This document shows, one piece after another, positions 47,373-50,000 of a stretch of 50,000 nt of DNA. The DNA comes from Apostichopus japonicus (Eukaryota; Echinodermata; Holothuroidea; Aspidochirotida; Stichopodidae). The stretch spans positions 1 to 50,000 of the forward strand of contig NC_092564.1 of assembly GCF_037975245.1 (NCBI RefSeq), written 5' to 3'. Below the pieces are notes generated by a model, which did not search any database, was not told the origin of the DNA, and worked only from the letters and a program-made list of their open reading frames with translations. How positions within the stretch are numbered: the first letter of the stretch is position 1; every line of letters begins with the position of its first letter. Made by a program: the position numbers and the translations under genes.

Positions 47373-50000
47373 TATTCCAGTATAAAATGCTATTCCAGTA
47401 TAAAATGCTATTCCAGTATAAAATGCTATTCCAGTATAAAATGCTATTCCAGTATAAAATGCTATTCCAGTATAAAATACTATTCCAGTATAAAATACTA
47501 TTCCAGTATAAAATACTATTCCAGTATAAAATACTATTCCAGTATAAAATACTATTCCAGTATAAAATACTATTCCAGTATAAAATACTCTTCCAGTATA
47601 AAATACTCTTCCAGTATAAAATACTCTTCCAGTATAAAATACTATTCCAGTATAAGATACTATTCCAGTATAAAATACTATTCCAGTATCAAATAATATT
47701 CCAGTATTAAATACTATTCCAGTATAAAATACTATTCCAGTATAAAATACTATTTTAGTATAAAATACTATTCCAGTATAAAATACTATTCCAGTATAAA
47801 ATACTATTCCAGTATAAAATACTATTCCAGTATAAAAAACTATTCCAGTATAAAAAACTATTCCAGTATAAAATACTATTCCAGTTTAAAATACAATTCC
47901 AGGATAAAATACTATTCCAGTATAAAATACTATTCCAGTATAAAATACTATTCCAGTATAAAATACTATTTTAGTATAAAATACTATTCCAGTATAAAAT
48001 ACTATTCCAGTATAAAATACTATTCCAGTATAAAAAATTATTCCAGTATAAAAACTATTCCAGTATAAAATACTATTCCAGTATAAAATACTATTCCAGT
48101 ATAAAATAGTATTCCAGTATAAAATAGTATTCCAGTATAAAATAGTATTCCAGTATAAAATAGTATTCCAGTATAAAATACTATTCCAGTATAAAATACT
48201 ATTCCAGTATAAAATACTATTCCAGTATAAAATACTATTCCAGTATAAAATACTATTCCAGTATAAAATACTATTCCAGTATAAAATACTATTCCAGTAT
48301 AAAATACTCTTCCAGTATAAAATACTCTTCCAGTATAAAATACTATTCCAGTATAAGATACTATTCCAGTATAAAATAATATTCCAGTATAAAATAATAT
48401 TCCAGTATTAAATACTATTCCAGTATAAAATACTATTCCAGTATAAAATACTATTTTAGTATAAAATACTATTCCAGTATAAAATACTATTCCAGTATAA
48501 AATACTATTCCAGTATAAAATAGTATTCCAGTATAAAATACTATTCCAGTATAAAATAGGTTTCCAGTATAAAATACTATTCCAGTATAAAATACTATTC
48601 CAGTATAAAATACTATTCCAGTATAAAATACTATTCCAGTATAAAATACTATTCCAGTGTAAAATACTATTCCAGTATAAAATACTATTCCAGTATAAAA
48701 TACTCTTCCAGTATAAAATACTATTCCAGTATAAGATACTATTCCAGTATAAGATACTATTCCAGTATAAAATAATATTCCAGTATAAAATAATATTCCA
48801 GTATTAAATACTATTCCAGTATAAAATACTATTCCAGTATAAAATACTATTCCAGTATAAAATACTATTCCAGTATAAAATACTCTTCCAGTATAAAATA
48901 CTCTTCCAGTATAAAATACTATTCCAGTATAAGATACTATTCCAGTATAAAATACTATTCCAGTATAAAATACTATTCCAGTATAAAATACTATTCCAGT
49001 ATAAAAAACTATTCCAGTATAAAATACTATTCCAGTATAAAATACTATTCCAGTATAAAGTACTATTCCAGTATAAAATACTATTTTAGTATAAAATACT
49101 ATTCCAGTATAAAATACTATTCCAGTATAAAATACTATTCCAGTATAAAAAACTATTCCAGTATAAAAAACTATTCCAGTATAAAATACTATTCCAGTAT
49201 AAAATACTATTCCAGTATAAAAAACTATTCCAGTATAAAATACTATTCCAGTATAAAATACTATTCCAGTTTAAAATACAATTCCAGGATAAAATACTAT
49301 TCCAGTATAAAATACTATTCCAGTATAAAATACTATTCCAGTATAAAAAATTATTCCAGTATAAAAACTATTCCAGTATAAAATACTATTCCAGTATAAA
49401 ATACTATTCCAGTATAAAATACTATTCCAGTATAAAATAGTATTCCAGTATAAAATAGTATTCCAGTATAAAATACTATTCCAGTATAAAATACTATTCC
49501 AGTATAAAATACTATTCCAGTATAAAATACTATTCCAGTATAAAATACTATTCCAGTATAAAATACTATTCCAGTATAAAATACTATTCCAGTATAAAAT
49601 ACTCTTCCAGTATAAAATACTCTTCCAGTATAAAATACTATTCCAGTATAAGATACTATTCCAGTATAAAATAATATTCCAGTATAAAATAATATTCCAG
49701 TATTAAATACTATTCCAGTATAAAATACTATTCCAGTATAAAATACTATTTTAGTATAAAATACTATTCCAGTATAAAATACTATTCCAGTATAAAATAC
49801 TATTCCAGTATAAAATAGTATTCCAGTATAAAATACTATTCCAGTATAAAATAGGTTTCCAGTATAAAATACTATTCCAGTATAAAATACTATTCCAGTA
49901 TAAAATACTATTCCAGTATAAAATACTATTCCAGTATAAAATACTATTCCAGTGTAAAATACTATTCCAGTATAAAATACTCTTCCAGTATAAAATACTC
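47373..50000. repeat. 18 bp minisatellite, ~146 copies, runs off the window
   Basis: Consensus TATTCCAGTATAAAATAC, head to tail from 47,373 to the last base. The first five units carry ATGC in place of ATAC. Other variants recur in fixed order: ACTCTTCC, ATAAGATAC, ATAATATTCC, CAGTATTAAATAC, TATTTTAGTA, ATAGTATTCC and ATAGGTTTCC. A few units are 17 bp (ATAAAAACTATTCC near 48,045 and 49,365). Because 18 is divisible by 3, several frames stay open for over 100 codons (MLFQYK and YSSIKY repeats). I read these as a by-product of the period, not as proteins. Confidence 0.96.
48300..50000. repeat. ~1.3 kb higher-order period within the minisatellite
   Basis: Three marker variants recur at exactly 1,295 bp: CCAGTATTAAATAC (48,402 and 49,697), TATTTTAGTA (48,452 and 49,747) and ATAGGTTTCC (48,556 and 49,851). 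That is 72 units of 18 bp less one base. Other markers give 1,313 bp (TAAAAAATTATTCC at 48,031 and 49,344) and 1,385 bp (ATACAATTCCAGG at 47,891 and 49,276), offsets differing by whole units, so a larger block was duplicated and single units were later gained or lost. Confidence 0.85.

Noticed and set aside
47373-50000. Minisatellite considered as a coding repeat protein such as a silk or adhesive protein.
   Set aside because: No start context, signal peptide or flanking exon; variants include 17 bp units that shift the frame, and the array continues through them, so the frame is not maintained.

Overview
This window is almost entirely non-coding tandem-repeat DNA. The sequence is AT-rich. 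I see no open reading frame I would call a gene, no rRNA or tRNA, and no sign of bacterial gene organisation. This looks like pericentromeric, subtelomeric or other heterochromatic DNA of a eukaryote. The AGGTCA-rich dispersed tandem repeats at 42.7-45.5 kb remind me of repeats in marine invertebrate genomes, but that is an impression and not an identification.

Layout. (1) 1 to ~42,135: one unbroken satellite array, already under way at base 1, all in one orientation. The monomer is ~380 bp (378 and 383 bp measured). It looks like an old dimer of two ~190 bp halves (A and B), each opening with the box GTACCCCACAAG. A 74 bp short unit, made of the first part of A joined to the last part of B, is inserted in one to three copies in many monomers. 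Monomers are organised into nested higher-order repeats: local duplications with offsets of 2,746, 6,998 and ~4,570 bp in the first 20 kb; ~2,045 bp units at 19.8-23.9 kb; six 1,974 bp units at 23.9-36.1 kb; and a 4,331 bp tandem duplication of two such units plus one extra monomer at 27.8-36.4 kb. From ~38.7 kb to 42.1 kb monomers become diverged and damaged, as expected at an array edge. (2) 42,136-42,720: apparently single-copy DNA, then a tiny degenerate ~30 bp repeat and a (GT)n microsatellite. (3) 42,720-45,480: a second tandem family with ~399 bp units packed with AGGTCA/TGACCT hexamers, many as direct repeats with 4-base spacing, bounded by a ~300 bp duplicated unit. (4) 45,480-47,372: mostly unique sequence holding eight copies, in both orientations, of a 16-mer TGTGACGTACGGGACA. 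(5) 47,373 to window end: an 18 bp minisatellite (TATTCCAGTATAAAATAC), about 146 copies, with its own ~1.3 kb higher-order pattern; it runs off the end.

No genes work together here. The main points of interest are the nested satellite architecture, the 15-base identity linking the minisatellite to one class of satellite monomer, the eight-copy 16-mer cluster, and the regular AGGTCA arrays. Assignments of function to any of these are inference.
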